Source: JACVCJ01 sp052437175
GTDB lineage: Bacteria; Bacteroidota; Bacteroidia; CAIKAF01
Direction: 5' to 3'
Assembly (NCBI GenBank): GCA_052437175.1
Contig: JBQVOK010000007.1
Coordinates: forward strand, 150,017-214,016
Length of the DNA stretch: 64,000 nucleotides
Shown here: positions 15,775 through 24,200 of the stretch, one piece after another
Numbering within the stretch: the stretch's first letter is position 1
Layout of the letters: each line of letters starts with the position of its first letter
The notes under the pieces: model-generated
Told to the model about the DNA's origin: nothing
Database searches by the model: none
What the model saw: the letters and a program-made list of their open reading frames with translations, nothing else
Translations under genes and position numbers: made by a program

Positions 15775-15830
15775 TCGCTTACCAAATGTAAGCAGTTACC
15801 CAAACGTAAGCAGTTACCTTAAAGTAAGCA
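15775..15830 (+). promoter_or_regulatory. Operator array, three direct repeats of 18-bp period
   Basis: GTAAGCAGTTACC occurs at 15788-15800 and 15806-15818 and the half GTAAGCA at 15824-15830, exactly 18 bp apart; an inverted half GCTTAC precedes the first (GCTTAC-CAAAT-GTAAGC). The array lies between the promoter region and the ATG of the HxlR gene, as expected for autoregulation. Confidence 0.7.
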
Positions 15831-15832
15831 TT

Positions 15833-16189
15833 ATGGCAAATAAATTTCCAGAGAGTACCCAAACCGAATGTCTGGCAAGAATGCTGACCGTCCGTGATGC
15901 CCTTGACGTGATAAGCGGCAAATGGAAAGTCCTTATTATTATTTCCATTATGAGCGGGAATAAACGCTTTAGAGAAATAGAAAGGAGCATTCCAAAAATT
16001 TCTTCAAAGGTTCTTGCCAAAGAACTTAAAGATCTGGAGGAACATCAGCTTATTAAACGTACGGTTTATGACGCATTGCCTGTATTAGTAGAATACACGG
16101 CAACAGACTATGTTTTTACGCTCGAAAAAGTAATTGAGGAGCTTCATAACTGGGGGTTAAACCATAGAAAAAAAATAATAGGACAATAA
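15833..16189 (+). CDS. HxlR-family winged-helix regulator
   Basis: A 118-residue transcription factor. I chose the ATG at 15833 (MANKFPESTQTEC) over an upstream frame, because the upstream part would encode the operator repeats. The HxlR core is complete: C-LARMLTVRDALDVISGKWKVLIIISIM, RFREIERSIPKISSKVLAKELKDLEEHQLI in two pieces, then the wing with VEYTATDY and a C-terminal dimer helix. Cys12 near the N-terminus lies where redox-sensing HxlR members (HypR, QorR, YodB) have their sensor Cys. It is divergent from the DoxX/DsbA operon, so it probably controls it, responding to thiol-reactive or oxidising compounds. Confidence 0.9.
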   Translation: MANKFPESTQTECLARMLTVRDALDVISGKWKVLIIISIMSGNKRFREIERSIPKISSKVLAKELKDLEEHQLIKRTVYDALPVLVEYTATDYVFTLEKVIEELHNWGLNHRKKIIGQ

Positions 16190-16287
16190 CTTGTTGTATG
16201 TAAAACAAAAACCGGGTTTTTACATGCCCTTTTCTTACCTACAGGCATCCGGGGCCGCTGAAAAAGAGATCATAACATGCAGACGGT

Positions 16288-17289
16288 TTAGAGTACCAGC
16301 GGACGGAATTTAACCAGGTAAGGCCCAAACAGCGCAAATACGGTATCCCCTTTGATATAGATATCGGTCATTTTTTCCCGTTTGTATGCCGGGAGATAAA
16401 AACTGTACCGATAGCTGCCGTCTTCTGCATTGTATACATCGATATTCTGGCGTGTCAGGAAAGACAGCAGCGATTCATTATCTGCCCGGCGCATCGAAAA
16501 CACGTATAGTCCGTTCCCGTTTACCCGGTATCCCCGGTTCAGCAGTTGCGGCTCCCGGCCATCCCTGGTATTTACGGCCGCATCTATGGTAGACCGGGTA
16601 TAAACCTTGCGGAAGACTGTGTCCCAGCAAACGATCTGTCCTGCCCGGAAGTACAGGTAATAAAGCCTGCCGCGGGTTTTATCGTAAGACAGTGTCCCGT
16701 CCTTTGCAAACACCTCCTGCCGGTCTGTGGCCAGTACCAATGTATCCCGCACCGCCGATGTTCTGTAAGCGAACTTCAGCAGGCGCATTTTAAGCTGTTC
16801 CCCGCTCAGGGATATTTCACGGCAGAACACTTCACTCGCCGAAAATAAGGCGGGCTGATCGAGCCAGGTACCGGCTTTCTTATACGTATACGTTTTATGC
16901 GCCGCCGGAGATACGGCAGTAAAAGTACCCGATCCCTGCCCGTTAACCAGCGCCAGGGTATCGTATGTACAGATATGGAGAAAACGGTTCTGGCTGCGGA
17001 TGCTGTCCCCGATCCCGAGTTTTACTTCATGTATATACGTTAATCCGGTGTCCACATGGTAAATATGGTCCCGGGTACCGCTCTCCCTCAGAAAGAAGGC
17101 GTCATTCACGGCTTCGGCAAAGTAGTATCTTCCGGGAGACAGTTTAAGCACGGCAGCCGTTTGGTAGCGAATCGTACTGAAATTACGCACAAAGCCATTC
17201 ATACGGCTCTCGAAAGACAACACATACGATGCAAAAGCAAGCAATATAAAAAAAGCGGTAGTGCTCAGCAGGATAAGTTTCTTTTTCAT
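16288..17289 (-). CDS. Exported protein of unknown function, MauE/DUF6520 cluster
   Basis: A 333-residue protein with one N-terminal hydrophobic segment (6-25), probably an anchor or signal peptide. The rest is rich in beta strands with repeated patterns such as RYYFAEAVNDAFFL, DTLALVNGQG, DTLVLATDRQ and GDTVFALFGPYL, suggesting a beta-propeller. I do not recognise the family by name. It ends the cluster AraC, MauE-like, DUF6520, all on one strand, an arrangement seen in other Bacteroidota, and its start is 49 bp after the DUF6520 stop. The context points to a small redox-linked peptide system, but nothing in the protein shows its activity. Confidence 0.6.
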   Translation of the reverse strand: MKKKLILLSTTAFFILLAFASYVLSFESRMNGFVRNFSTIRYQTAAVLKLSPGRYYFAEAVNDAFFLRESGTRDHIYHVDTGLTYIHEVKLGIGDSIRSQNRFLHICTYDTLALVNGQGSGTFTAVSPAAHKTYTYKKAGTWLDQPALFSASEVFCREISLSGEQLKMRLLKFAYRTSAVRDTLVLATDRQEVFAKDGTLSYDKTRGRLYYLYFRAGQIVCWDTVFRKVYTRSTIDAAVNTRDGREPQLLNRGYRVNGNGLYVFSMRRADNESLLSFLTRQNIDVYNAEDGSYRYSFYLPAYKREKMTDIYIKGDTVFALFGPYLVKFRPLVL

Positions 17290-17338
17290 GCAGGCAGATT
17301 AAAAAAGGGCCGCCGTTCCTGCGGCAGCCCGGTAAAAA

Positions 17339-17587
17339 TCAGGGTTCTGTATAAATCACGGTCAGGTTACGCAGGGTAGACGGCCCCTGTAAGCCGGAAG
17401 AGTATGGCACGGTATAGCCAAACTCAGAGCCTACCTTATCTGAGCACAACATACTCGCACCGGTGCAGTCGAAATGTTTATCTTTCCCCGGTTTGTAGTA
17501 CATCGCCAGCATTTTTTCCTGGCCTGCAACGGCTGCACCCACGGCAAAGCATATAAGAGCCGCCGCAATTACAATTTTCTTTTTCAT
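17339..17587 (-). CDS. DUF6520 small exported protein
   Basis: An 82-residue precursor with a clear signal peptide (KKKIVIAAALICFAVGAAVAG). The mature part has two cysteines, Cys41 and Cys48, in FDCTGASMLCSDK, and a short C-terminus. Size, signal and spacing fit the DUF6520 family, which lies next to MauE/DoxX-like membrane proteins in many Bacteroidota. The paired cysteines and the neighbouring MauE-like protein suggest disulfide formation, perhaps on a secreted peptide. This is inference from context. The gene sits between the MauE-like and the unknown exported protein. Confidence 0.7.
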   Translation of the reverse strand: MKKKIVIAAALICFAVGAAVAGQEKMLAMYYKPGKDKHFDCTGASMLCSDKVGSEFGYTVPYSSGLQGPSTLRNLTVIYTEP

Positions 17588-17662
17588 ATTACGTAGAATT
17601 TAGTTTTGCCTACTCTGTTACAGGTTTTGGGCATCCCCTGATTCTGTTGGCCAACGAATATT

Positions 17663-18115
17663 TTATGTGGTCCCCGCCCTCTTTTTAGCGGGTGATTCAT
17701 GCAGCAGAACAGCCAGGCCTCCCAGCCATGCGGCGCTGATATTAAAGACCAGGTGTTGCTCCCAGTTCATTTTTTCGAAAACACCTCCGCAGGAACAGGG
17801 TATATGCTCTCCGATATGTAAAACAGTGAATATATAAGCGCTGAACAGTACCATAAGCGCAAAAGACATATACAGCGCAAACAGGCGCGTACTGTTTGTA
17901 AAAAGGAGTACGCATACCGTTATTTCCGTTGCGGGAACCAGCAGGCCTACCAGCCAGGCATGATCTGCCACTAAGGGCGAACGGGCAAGCTGTTCGTTGA
18001 ACTCCTCAAAACCGAGTAGTTTGTCCGTAGCCGCATACAGGAAAAGTAAAATAAATGCATAGGCGGTCAGGGTGGTCAGATATCTCCTGCCACGCTGGAT
18101 CTGCAGTGGATTCAT
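17663..18115 (-). CDS. MauE/DoxX-family redox-associated membrane protein
   Basis: A 150-residue membrane protein with four predicted helices (about 14-33, 53-73, 77-99 and 120-140). The motif HIPCSCGG at about 105-111 holds Cys107 and Cys109, the pair typical of MauE-like proteins, which in methylamine dehydrogenase maturation aid disulfide formation in the periplasm. It is followed by DUF6520 and an unknown exported protein. The likely role is redox maturation of an exported small protein, though no amine dehydrogenase is present here. Confidence 0.8.
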   Translation of the reverse strand: MNPLQIQRGRRYLTTLTAYAFILLFLYAATDKLLGFEEFNEQLARSPLVADHAWLVGLLVPATEITVCVLLFTNSTRLFALYMSFALMVLFSAYIFTVLHIGEHIPCSCGGVFEKMNWEQHLVFNISAAWLGGLAVLLHESPAKKRAGTT

Positions 18116-18251
18116 AGGCTATTGGTTTGATGCTAAGGTACGGCCATACAGAGCCTGTATACATTTGCGATCGGCTCGAAGTTTTGTCCGTTACGATCAG
18201 TCCTGTGCGCATTTGTATCAGGATTTGTCCGTTCGTATCAATTCCGGAAAT

Positions 18252-18620
18252 TCACACCCGGTTTTCAGCTGCTGATGGTGGAATATTTAGCTGAAGAAGG
18301 TAATGGAGCGGAGAGAGCAGGTACTTCTTCTTGAAAGCAGCCGAAAAGGCAGATAAACTGGTATACCCCACTTCGAGACCGATCTCTTCTACAGTCATTC
18401 CTCCACGACGCAGCAGTTCTTCTGCTTTTTCCATGCGCTTTTCATAAATATACGCATATACCGGCATCTGGAAATATATGCGGAAATTACGCTGCAGAGT
18501 AGGCCGGCTGAACCCGAATTTTGCGGCAAGCAGCGTCACGGATAATTCAGCGGAGAGGTTCTCTCCTATATATGCAGCCACCTGCATAAGCCGGCTCCTG
18601 TGAATATGCAGGATACTCAT
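18252..18620 (-). CDS. AraC-type HTH regulator, DNA-binding domain only
   Basis: A 122-residue protein made almost entirely of the AraC C-terminal domain. Two helix-turn-helix units are visible: LSVTLLAAKFGFSRPTLQRNF (about 26-46) and MTVEEIGLEVGYTSLSAFSAAF (about 75-96), with the family signature KKKYLLSPLHYL. There is no N-terminal effector domain, so it either binds constitutively or depends on other factors. It lies upstream of the MauE, DUF6520, unknown cluster on the same strand with a 136-bp gap, and is the probable regulator of that cluster. Confidence 0.88.
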   Translation of the reverse strand: MSILHIHRSRLMQVAAYIGENLSAELSVTLLAAKFGFSRPTLQRNFRIYFQMPVYAYIYEKRMEKAEELLRRGGMTVEEIGLEVGYTSLSAFSAAFKKKYLLSPLHYLLQLNIPPSAAENRV

Positions 18621-19046
18621 ACCCCTGCGACCCTAAAAAGGTTAAACATAAAAGTTCCGGCTACCAGGTACGTGGGCGATAGAGCGGGGTCCGAAAATGG
18701 ATACTGTGTTCTCATAAGGTGTAACGACTAAATTTTACATCAATAATTGCGTACCGGACGGCATGAAAAACTTTATGACGTTTCTCGTGAGATCCGGGAT
18801 GTACTTCGGGAACTGCGCTACCCATATGTAATCCTTCCCTGGAAAATCCGGGGAAATATATGCTTATTCAACTATAACTAATATAATAGTTCTCAGGGAG
18901 AAAACCTGCCCTCCCACTTTAAATTAACGAATATTAACAACCAAGACCGTCCCATTTAGGTCACATTACACGAAACAGCCTTCCTAAACCCGTATATTTG
19001 ATACAGGCATGACTATTGCCGCCACCGAACCAGATAATTCAGAAAT
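18621..19046. other. Intergenic stretch with promoter for the acyl-CoA dehydrogenase
   Basis: No gene is seen. CCCTGGAAAATCCGGGG (18837-18853) forms a small hairpin that resembles the core of the elements at 10854 and 13139. GGGAG/CTCCC (18896 and 18911) is a second hairpin. A -7 box TATATTTG lies at 18993-19000, 46 bp before the ATG. Confidence 0.5.
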
Positions 19047-20744
19047 ATGCAAGCGGATACTACCGATACGTCTACCGGGCAGCCGGCCTGGGAAACCCAT
19101 GAAGTACACAACCAATATGCCGAAATTTCGGACTATAACCTGTTCAGCACCGATGTGGTACTGAACGAATACCTGCAGCGCATCGGTGCAGACTGGACAC
19201 TACCGGAGCTGACCCGCATCGGTGCAGAGATCGGTAAGACAGACGTAATGCAGAAGGCCCATACGGCCAACCAGTATACACCGGTGCTGCGTAGCTTCGA
19301 CAGCCGGGGAAACCGGATCGATACGGTAGATTTTCACCCGGCCTGGCACTGGTTTATGGAGTTTACCAAGAAAGCCGGACTGATCTCGCGCCCTTTTGAA
19401 GACGACAGGAACGGACGCTGGGCTTTTTCGGCCGTAAATTTTATGCTGCAGGCCCAGGTGGAAGATGGCTCCCTTTGTCCGGCCACCATGACCCAGGCGG
19501 CCATTCCCGTGCTGAAAAAAGAACCAGCGCTCTGGGAACAGCTCGAACCAAAAATACTAAGCCGCGAATACGACGCACGCGACCTGCCCATTGAACAGAA
19601 AAAGTCGATCTGGATCGGCATGGGCATGACCGAAAAACAGGGCGGTTCCGACGTACGTTCCAATACGACCTCGGCAACGCCTGTGAATAAGCCCGGACGT
19701 GGAGAGCCTTACCTGCTGCGCGGACACAAATGGTTCTTTTCGGCCCCCATGTGCGATGCCCACCTGGTGGTAGCCCGCACTACAGACAGCGATGCGCTGG
19801 CCTGCTTTTTTGTTCCCCGCTGGAAACCCGACGGAACAAAAAATCCCGTGCGCATTCAGCGCCTCAAGGACAAAGTGGGCAATAAGAGCAACTCCAGCAG
19901 CGAAGTAGAGTTCCAGGACGCCTGGGGTATACTCATCGGCGAAGAAGGCCGGGGCATACCCACTATTATTGAAATGGCCACCTATACCCGCCTCTGCTGT
20001 GTGCTGGGCAGTGCCGGCATCATACGCCAGGCGGCCGTACAGTGCATTGCGTATACCCGTAAACGCAGGGCCTTTGGCAAACACCTGTACGAACAACCCC
20101 TGATGCGCAGCGTACTCACCGATTTTGCCCTGGAAAGCGAAGCGGCTGCCGTAACGGCCATGCGCCTGGCAGAAGCGTTTGAAAAAGGCGATGCAGATCC
20201 GCTGTCCAAAGCATTTAAGCGTTTTATTACACCCGCGGCCAAATACTGGGTATGCAAACGTGCCGTTTCCCTTACCGGAGAAGCCATGGAAGTGTTCGGC
20301 GGAAACGGCTACGTAGAGGAAGGCATCCTGGGCCGGCTGTTCCGCGAAGCGCCTGTAAATTCCATCTGGGAAGGCTCCGGCAATGTAATGTGCCTGGACG
20401 TACTACGTGCCATGGCCAAAGAGCCGGAACTGGTAAAAGAAGTGCTTACCGAACTGAAGCGCCTGGCCGGCGATAACAAAGACCTGCATACAGCCATTGA
20501 ACAGCTGGTGTTCCTGTTCCGGCAGGAGCCGCAGGAACTGGAAGGAACGGCCCGCCTGCTCACCGAGCGCCTCATGCTTTGTGTACAGGCCTGTTTACTG
20601 CATAGCTGCGCTCCGGCTTTTGTAAGTGAGGCATTTATCCGCACACGGATCCAACAGGGCCCTGCATCGAATTTCGGGGCCTTCAGTACGGCTGCTATCA
20701 ATACGGAGGCTATCCTGGAACGGGCCTTTCCCCACTCTTTTTAA
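19047..20744 (+). CDS. Acyl-CoA dehydrogenase family protein, AidB-like
   Basis: A 565-residue flavoprotein of the AidB subgroup of acyl-CoA dehydrogenases. Hallmarks are the unusual long N-terminal helical part (HEVHNQYAEISDYNLFSTD), the MTEKQGGSDVRSNTT motif at the FAD/substrate site (about 192-206), the RLCCVLGSAGIIRQA region, and VFGGNGYVEEGILGRLFREAPVNSIWEGSGNV in pieces near 411-445, which includes the catalytic-Glu region. AidB in E. coli binds DNA and FAD and is induced by alkylation damage; it has weak isovaleryl-CoA dehydrogenase activity. No ada box or DNA repair gene is adjacent here, so the role could be metabolic. It has its own promoter and ends 15 bp from the convergent pirin gene. 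Confidence 0.9.
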   Translation: MQADTTDTSTGQPAWETHEVHNQYAEISDYNLFSTDVVLNEYLQRIGADWTLPELTRIGAEIGKTDVMQKAHTANQYTPVLRSFDSRGNRIDTVDFHPAWHWFMEFTKKAGLISRPFEDDRNGRWAFSAVNFMLQAQVEDGSLCPATMTQAAIPVLKKEPALWEQLEPKILSREYDARDLPIEQKKSIWIGMGMTEKQGGSDVRSNTTSATPVNKPGRGEPYLLRGHKWFFSAPMCDAHLVVARTTDSDALACFFVPRWKPDGTKNPVRIQRLKDKVGNKSNSSSEVEFQDAWGILIGEEGRGIPTIIEMATYTRLCCVLGSAGIIRQAAVQCIAYTRKRRAFGKHLYEQPLMRSVLTDFALESEAAAVTAMRLAEAFEKGDADPLSKAFKRFITPAAKYWVCKRAVSLTGEAMEVFGGNGYVEEGILGRLFREAPVNSIWEGSGNVMCLDVLRAMAKEPELVKEVLTELKRLAGDNKDLHTAIEQLVFLFRQEPQELEGTARLLTERLMLCVQACLLHSCAPAFVSEAFIRTRIQQGPASNFGAFSTAAINTEAILERAFPHSF

Positions 20745-20759
20745 AGGCATAAAGGGCGC

Positions 20760-21632
20760 TCAGACGGTTTTCTCCGCTTTGTATATGGTTTTCTGCGCCT
20801 GCGGCAGATCATTCAGGTGTGGCATTTTGCCCTCGCGGTAATCGCGGTACAGGCGACTGATGTCTTCAGGACCATCGCCGATAAAAGGTCCGTGCCCGAT
20901 TATGGCTGCGTGCTGGGGTTCCCCGGCATACAGGACAAAGTGCGTGCCCTGCGCACCGGCCCGGAAGCGAACGAAAGTCACCTCCGTTGTGGCAGGTGTG
21001 TCCAGCCAGGCCGTCTGCCCCTGTTTTACCTCCCGGTCACCGATGTATAAAGTTCCTTCGGTTATATACACAAAACCATTGTAAGACGCAGGAAGTTCCT
21101 GTTCTGCTTCGACGTGGGCATTCAGGCTAAACTCCGCCAGTGTGAACGGGGTATGGTTCTGCAGCGGCGAAACCAGGCCATGGCTGCGTCCGCTGTAAAG
21201 CCGGAGTTTCATATCTTTATTTTCCAGTACCGGCACCGCTTCAGAGGGCAGCAACTGCCAGGAAGGCCGGACCCAGCGTTTTTCCGGGGGCAGTACCAGC
21301 CAGAGCTGCAGTATACGCAGGCGTGTGCGGGCACTGATCTCTTCGGTGTGTATAATACCGCTGCCTGCCGTCATCAGTTCCAGGCTGCCGATCTTCCATT
21401 CCTTATCATCGCCCTGCAATACCAGGGTCACCGTTTCAAAACCTGCGTGGGGGTGCGGCCCGCCTACAGGTTCACCGCCGGGCAGGTCCAGCTGGTCATC
21501 CATCAGCAGGATAAAGGGATCGCTTTGTTTAAAATTACGGCCGTCGATCAGTGCCGAGGCCAGGTGTCCTTCACCCAGGAATCCGGGGTGTGCGGGACTT
21601 TCGTTTACATGGTCTATCTTACGTTGTATCAT
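20760..21632 (-). CDS. Pirin family protein
   Basis: A 290-residue bicupin of the pirin family. The metal-binding motif HPHAGFETVTLVL (about 61-73) has the two His residues plus the downstream HTEE (about 96-99) used for the third His and the Glu. In most pirins the first motif reads HPHRGF; the Ala here is a small change. Known pirins are quercetinases or regulators of central metabolism; the substrate is unknown. Expression is probably controlled by a repressor, because a 17-bp palindrome and a GTAAGCAATTAC box overlap its promoter, the latter matching the HxlR operator repeats at 15788. Confidence 0.92.
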   Translation of the reverse strand: MIQRKIDHVNESPAHPGFLGEGHLASALIDGRNFKQSDPFILLMDDQLDLPGGEPVGGPHPHAGFETVTLVLQGDDKEWKIGSLELMTAGSGIIHTEEISARTRLRILQLWLVLPPEKRWVRPSWQLLPSEAVPVLENKDMKLRLYSGRSHGLVSPLQNHTPFTLAEFSLNAHVEAEQELPASYNGFVYITEGTLYIGDREVKQGQTAWLDTPATTEVTFVRFRAGAQGTHFVLYAGEPQHAAIIGHGPFIGDGPEDISRLYRDYREGKMPHLNDLPQAQKTIYKAEKTV

Positions 21633-21652
21633 CGTATTGCTTTTTTACGATA

Positions 21653-21692
21653 CAAAGATACGGCACATTACTATACTTTAGTAAGCAATTAC
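21653..21692 (-). promoter_or_regulatory. Pirin promoter with operator palindrome
   Basis: On the minus strand the -7 box TATCTTTG is at 21653-21660. Just upstream lies the palindrome TTACTA-tactt-TAGTAA (21668-21684), and GTAAGCAATTAC (21681-21692), which differs at one position from the repeat unit in front of the HxlR gene. Confidence 0.6.
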
Positions 21693-21966
21693 ATTTTGAA
21701 TACCGGTTACAAAAAGAATACCAGCATAAAAACCGATGACGGCTGCGGGACATTGTTTATATACCCGGCGATTACAGGTTCCCTCTTTTTTCATGCCCGG
21801 GATTTTCCGAAGATGTAGAAAATTTCCAGTCCGCGTTGCATTTTATCCGGGCCGGGCAGAATTTTTCATACATAGGTTTTAAAAGTTACTACTCCTGCTA
21901 AAACCCGGGGCTGTATGGATTGCACCGCACATTTCTGCTGTTTATTTTAGCACCTGTTCACCTCCC
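21693..21966. other. Intergenic stretch between pirin and DUF1016 gene
   Basis: No gene supported. GC-rich inverted pieces (CCCGGG near 21798, CCGGGCCGGG near 21849) suggest local structure, without a T-tract. I see no promoter that I can defend for the DUF1016 gene. Confidence 0.35.
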
Positions 21967-22956
21967 ATGCAAAAACAGGACCCTTTTACCTCCGATATCC
22001 GTGCGCTTATTCTGCAGAGCCGCACCGAAGCCATACGGGCCGTGGACCATACCCGTGTAAAAATGTACTGGCATATTGGCCGGCGTATTTTTGAAGAAGA
22101 GCAGTCCGGCAAAGACCGGGCCGATTATGGCAGCTACCTGATACGCCATCTTGCAGAAGCCTTACACCCTGAATTCGGCAGGGGTCTTTCCGTACGCCAG
22201 CTGGAACTGATGCGCCAGTTTTATAAGACCTTTCCAATTACGAACGCAATGCGTTCGCAATTCAGCTGGACGCATTATCGTTTGTTTATGCGTCTTGAAG
22301 ATTCACAAAAACGGGAATTTTACATGCTCGAAGCCGCTAAGAACAACTGGACGGCCCGCCAGCTGGAAAGACAGATCGGCAGTCAGCTCTACGAACGACT
22401 TCTGCTCAGCAGCGATGCTCAAAAACTACTAACCCTGGCCCGGGGAGAAACAACTCCGGAACAGGCCGCGGATATTATTAAGGACCCGATGGTGCTGGAA
22501 TTTCTCGGCCTGCGCCCCCAGGAACTGTATATGGAGAAAGACCTGGAACAGGCCATTATTTATCATCTGCAGGATTTTCTGCTGGAACTGGGCAACGGGT
22601 TTTCTTTTGTGTCCAGGCAGAAACGGCTGCACATCGGCGGGGATGATTTCTTTGTGGACCTGGTATTGTATCACCGCCTGCTCCGGTGTTTCGTTCTGTT
22701 CGAAATAAAAACACATAAACTCACCCACCAGGACCTCGGGCAGTTACAGATGTACGTGAACTATTTCGACCGTTTCGAGATACAGGGTTCCGAAAATCCG
22801 ACCATAGGGGTATTGCTGTGCTCGGATAAGAACGATGCCATGGTAAAGATATCCCTGCCGGAGCACAACCGGTCCATCATCGCCAGCAAATACCAGCTCT
22901 ATCTCCCCAGCGAACAGCAATTGCTGGAGGAATTAAAAAAGGTAAGTAAGCGCTGA
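21967..22956 (+). CDS. DUF1016 (YhcG-like) PD-(D/E)XK nuclease, copy 1
   Basis: A 329-residue protein with an N-terminal DUF1016 helical/winged domain (1-150; RAVDHTRVKMYWHIGRRIFEEEQ) and a C-terminal PD-(D/E)XK nuclease domain (about 170-329). In the latter, FFVDLVLYHRLLRCFVLFEIKTHKL supplies the catalytic Asp and the E-x-K (Glu-Ile-Lys). It is 60-70% alike, by eye, to the gene at 31432. YhcG family members are suspected to act on DNA or RNA as solitary, mobile nucleases. At 22236-22262, inside the frame, there is a near-perfect 12-bp palindrome in the segment that encodes ITNAMRSQ, before the conserved FSWTHYRLF. The gene appears intact. Confidence 0.9.
   Translation: MQKQDPFTSDIRALILQSRTEAIRAVDHTRVKMYWHIGRRIFEEEQSGKDRADYGSYLIRHLAEALHPEFGRGLSVRQLELMRQFYKTFPITNAMRSQFSWTHYRLFMRLEDSQKREFYMLEAAKNNWTARQLERQIGSQLYERLLLSSDAQKLLTLARGETTPEQAADIIKDPMVLEFLGLRPQELYMEKDLEQAIIYHLQDFLLELGNGFSFVSRQKRLHIGGDDFFVDLVLYHRLLRCFVLFEIKTHKLTHQDLGQLQMYVNYFDRFEIQGSENPTIGVLLCSDKNDAMVKISLPEHNRSIIASKYQLYLPSEQQLLEELKKVSKR
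22236..22262. repeat. Palindrome inside DUF1016 copy 1
   Basis: AATTACGAACGC (22236-22247) pairs with GCGTTCGCAATT (22251-22262) at 11 of 12 positions around the loop AAT. The equivalent place in copy 2 holds another palindrome with different arms. Confidence 0.8.
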
Positions 22957-23019
22957 TGAAAGAGAATGTTGCTGTTTATTTCTTGTATTTTCTACTTTAT
23001 ATATCTTTAAGCCATTACA

Positions 23020-23499
23020 ATGAACACACTTAAAAACATCTATCTCCGGAACAGGTATATTTTTGGGTATGGCATACTGATGGCCGCATTGCTGCTGTTG
23101 CTGAAATGGCTGCAATGGAAATTCCTGGTCATGGCCCGGTCAGAGGAAATATATACCGGTTTCATTGCCCTTTTCTTTACTGCTCTGGGTATATGGCTGG
23201 CTTTCCGCCTACGTGGTCCGGAAGTACGCACGGTCATTATAGAAAAGGAAATTCCCGTTCCCCTGCCCGCAGACGCCGGAATTAACGAAGCGGAGCTGCA
23301 GAAGCTGAACCTGAGCAGCCGGGAGTACGAAGTGCTGCAGTGCATGAGCCGGGGCCTGAGCAATGCCGAAATTGCCGCCGAACTTTTCCTCTCGGTCAGC
23401 ACCATAAAAACCCATGCTTCCAATCTTTTTGTAAAAATGGACGTCAAGAGTCGCACGCAGGCTATTGAAAAATCTAAAAGACTCAGGATCACACCTTAA
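23020..23499 (+). CDS. Membrane-anchored LuxR-type HTH regulator
   Basis: A 159-residue protein with two N-terminal transmembrane helices (about 16-36 and 45-62), a short linker, and a LuxR/GerE DNA-binding domain (about 93-155). The domain reads LSSREYEVLQCMSRGLSNAEIA, then LFLSVSTIKTHASNLFVKM, with the expected recognition helix. Membrane-tethered regulators of this size are common in Bacteroidota next to a DUF4199 protein, as here. The signal sensed is unknown. There is no receiver domain. Confidence 0.88.
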   Translation: MNTLKNIYLRNRYIFGYGILMAALLLLLKWLQWKFLVMARSEEIYTGFIALFFTALGIWLAFRLRGPEVRTVIIEKEIPVPLPADAGINEAELQKLNLSSREYEVLQCMSRGLSNAEIAAELFLSVSTIKTHASNLFVKMDVKSRTQAIEKSKRLRITP

Positions 23500-23609
23500 C
23501 CAAAAATCATACTTTTGTTTAATACCGTTTTGGTACTAAAGTATGAGGCTTTTCTATTACCCGGCCTGTATTTTCGCAGCGTTTTAAATTCATTTCAAAC
23601 AGAAAATTT

Positions 23610-24155
23610 ATGAGGAAAACCGCACTTATTTTCGGCCTGGTCATAGGCGTACTTTTTACCGCAAACCTGGTCTGGATGATCCACCTGATGTATAACCGGC
23701 CCGATTTTAAAGCCAATGATATTGTAGGCTACGCCTCCATGATCGTGGTCTTTTCCCTAGTCTTTGCCGGGGTACGCGATTACCGGAACCGTCGCCTGGG
23801 CGGGGTTATTTCTTTTTGGAAAGCGTTTAAGACCGGGGCGCTTATTGCCCTTATAGCCTCTACCATCTACGTAGTGGCCTGGCTTTTTATGTATTACCTG
23901 TGGGTGCCCGATTTTATCGAAAAATATGGCGAACATATCATGAACAATTGCATGCGCGACGGAGCTACGGCACAGGAACTGACTGAAAAGGCCGAAGAAA
24001 TAGACGGCTACCGCCAGATGTATAAAAACCCCCTGTGGGTGGTATTGCTTACCTATATGGAAGTGCTGCCCATCGGACTGCTCGTTGCCCTGATCAGTGC
24101 CCTGGTCCTGAAGCGTAAGGCCAGAAAAGTACCGGAAACGACCGGGACTGTTTAA
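23610..24155 (+). CDS. DUF4199 membrane protein
   Basis: A 181-residue integral membrane protein with four helices (about 6-26, 40-58, 75-98 and 146-168), the family motifs RDYRNRRLGGVISFWKAFKTG and a long loop with a Met/Glu-rich part. Function is unknown. It lies between a membrane LuxR-type regulator and a VOC protein, a common Bacteroidota neighbourhood, and is followed by a strong terminator. Confidence 0.88.
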   Translation: MRKTALIFGLVIGVLFTANLVWMIHLMYNRPDFKANDIVGYASMIVVFSLVFAGVRDYRNRRLGGVISFWKAFKTGALIALIASTIYVVAWLFMYYLWVPDFIEKYGEHIMNNCMRDGATAQELTEKAEEIDGYRQMYKNPLWVVLLTYMEVLPIGLLVALISALVLKRKARKVPETTGTV

Positions 24156-24161
24156 CCGAAC

Positions 24162-24185
24162 AGCGGGACTATCCCGCTTTTTTTG
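24162..24185 (+). terminator. Rho-independent terminator after DUF4199 gene
   Basis: AGCGGG pairs with CCCGCT over a 5-nt loop, followed by seven T residues. Confidence 0.85.
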
Positions 24186-24200
24186 TAACTTGGGTTTGCT

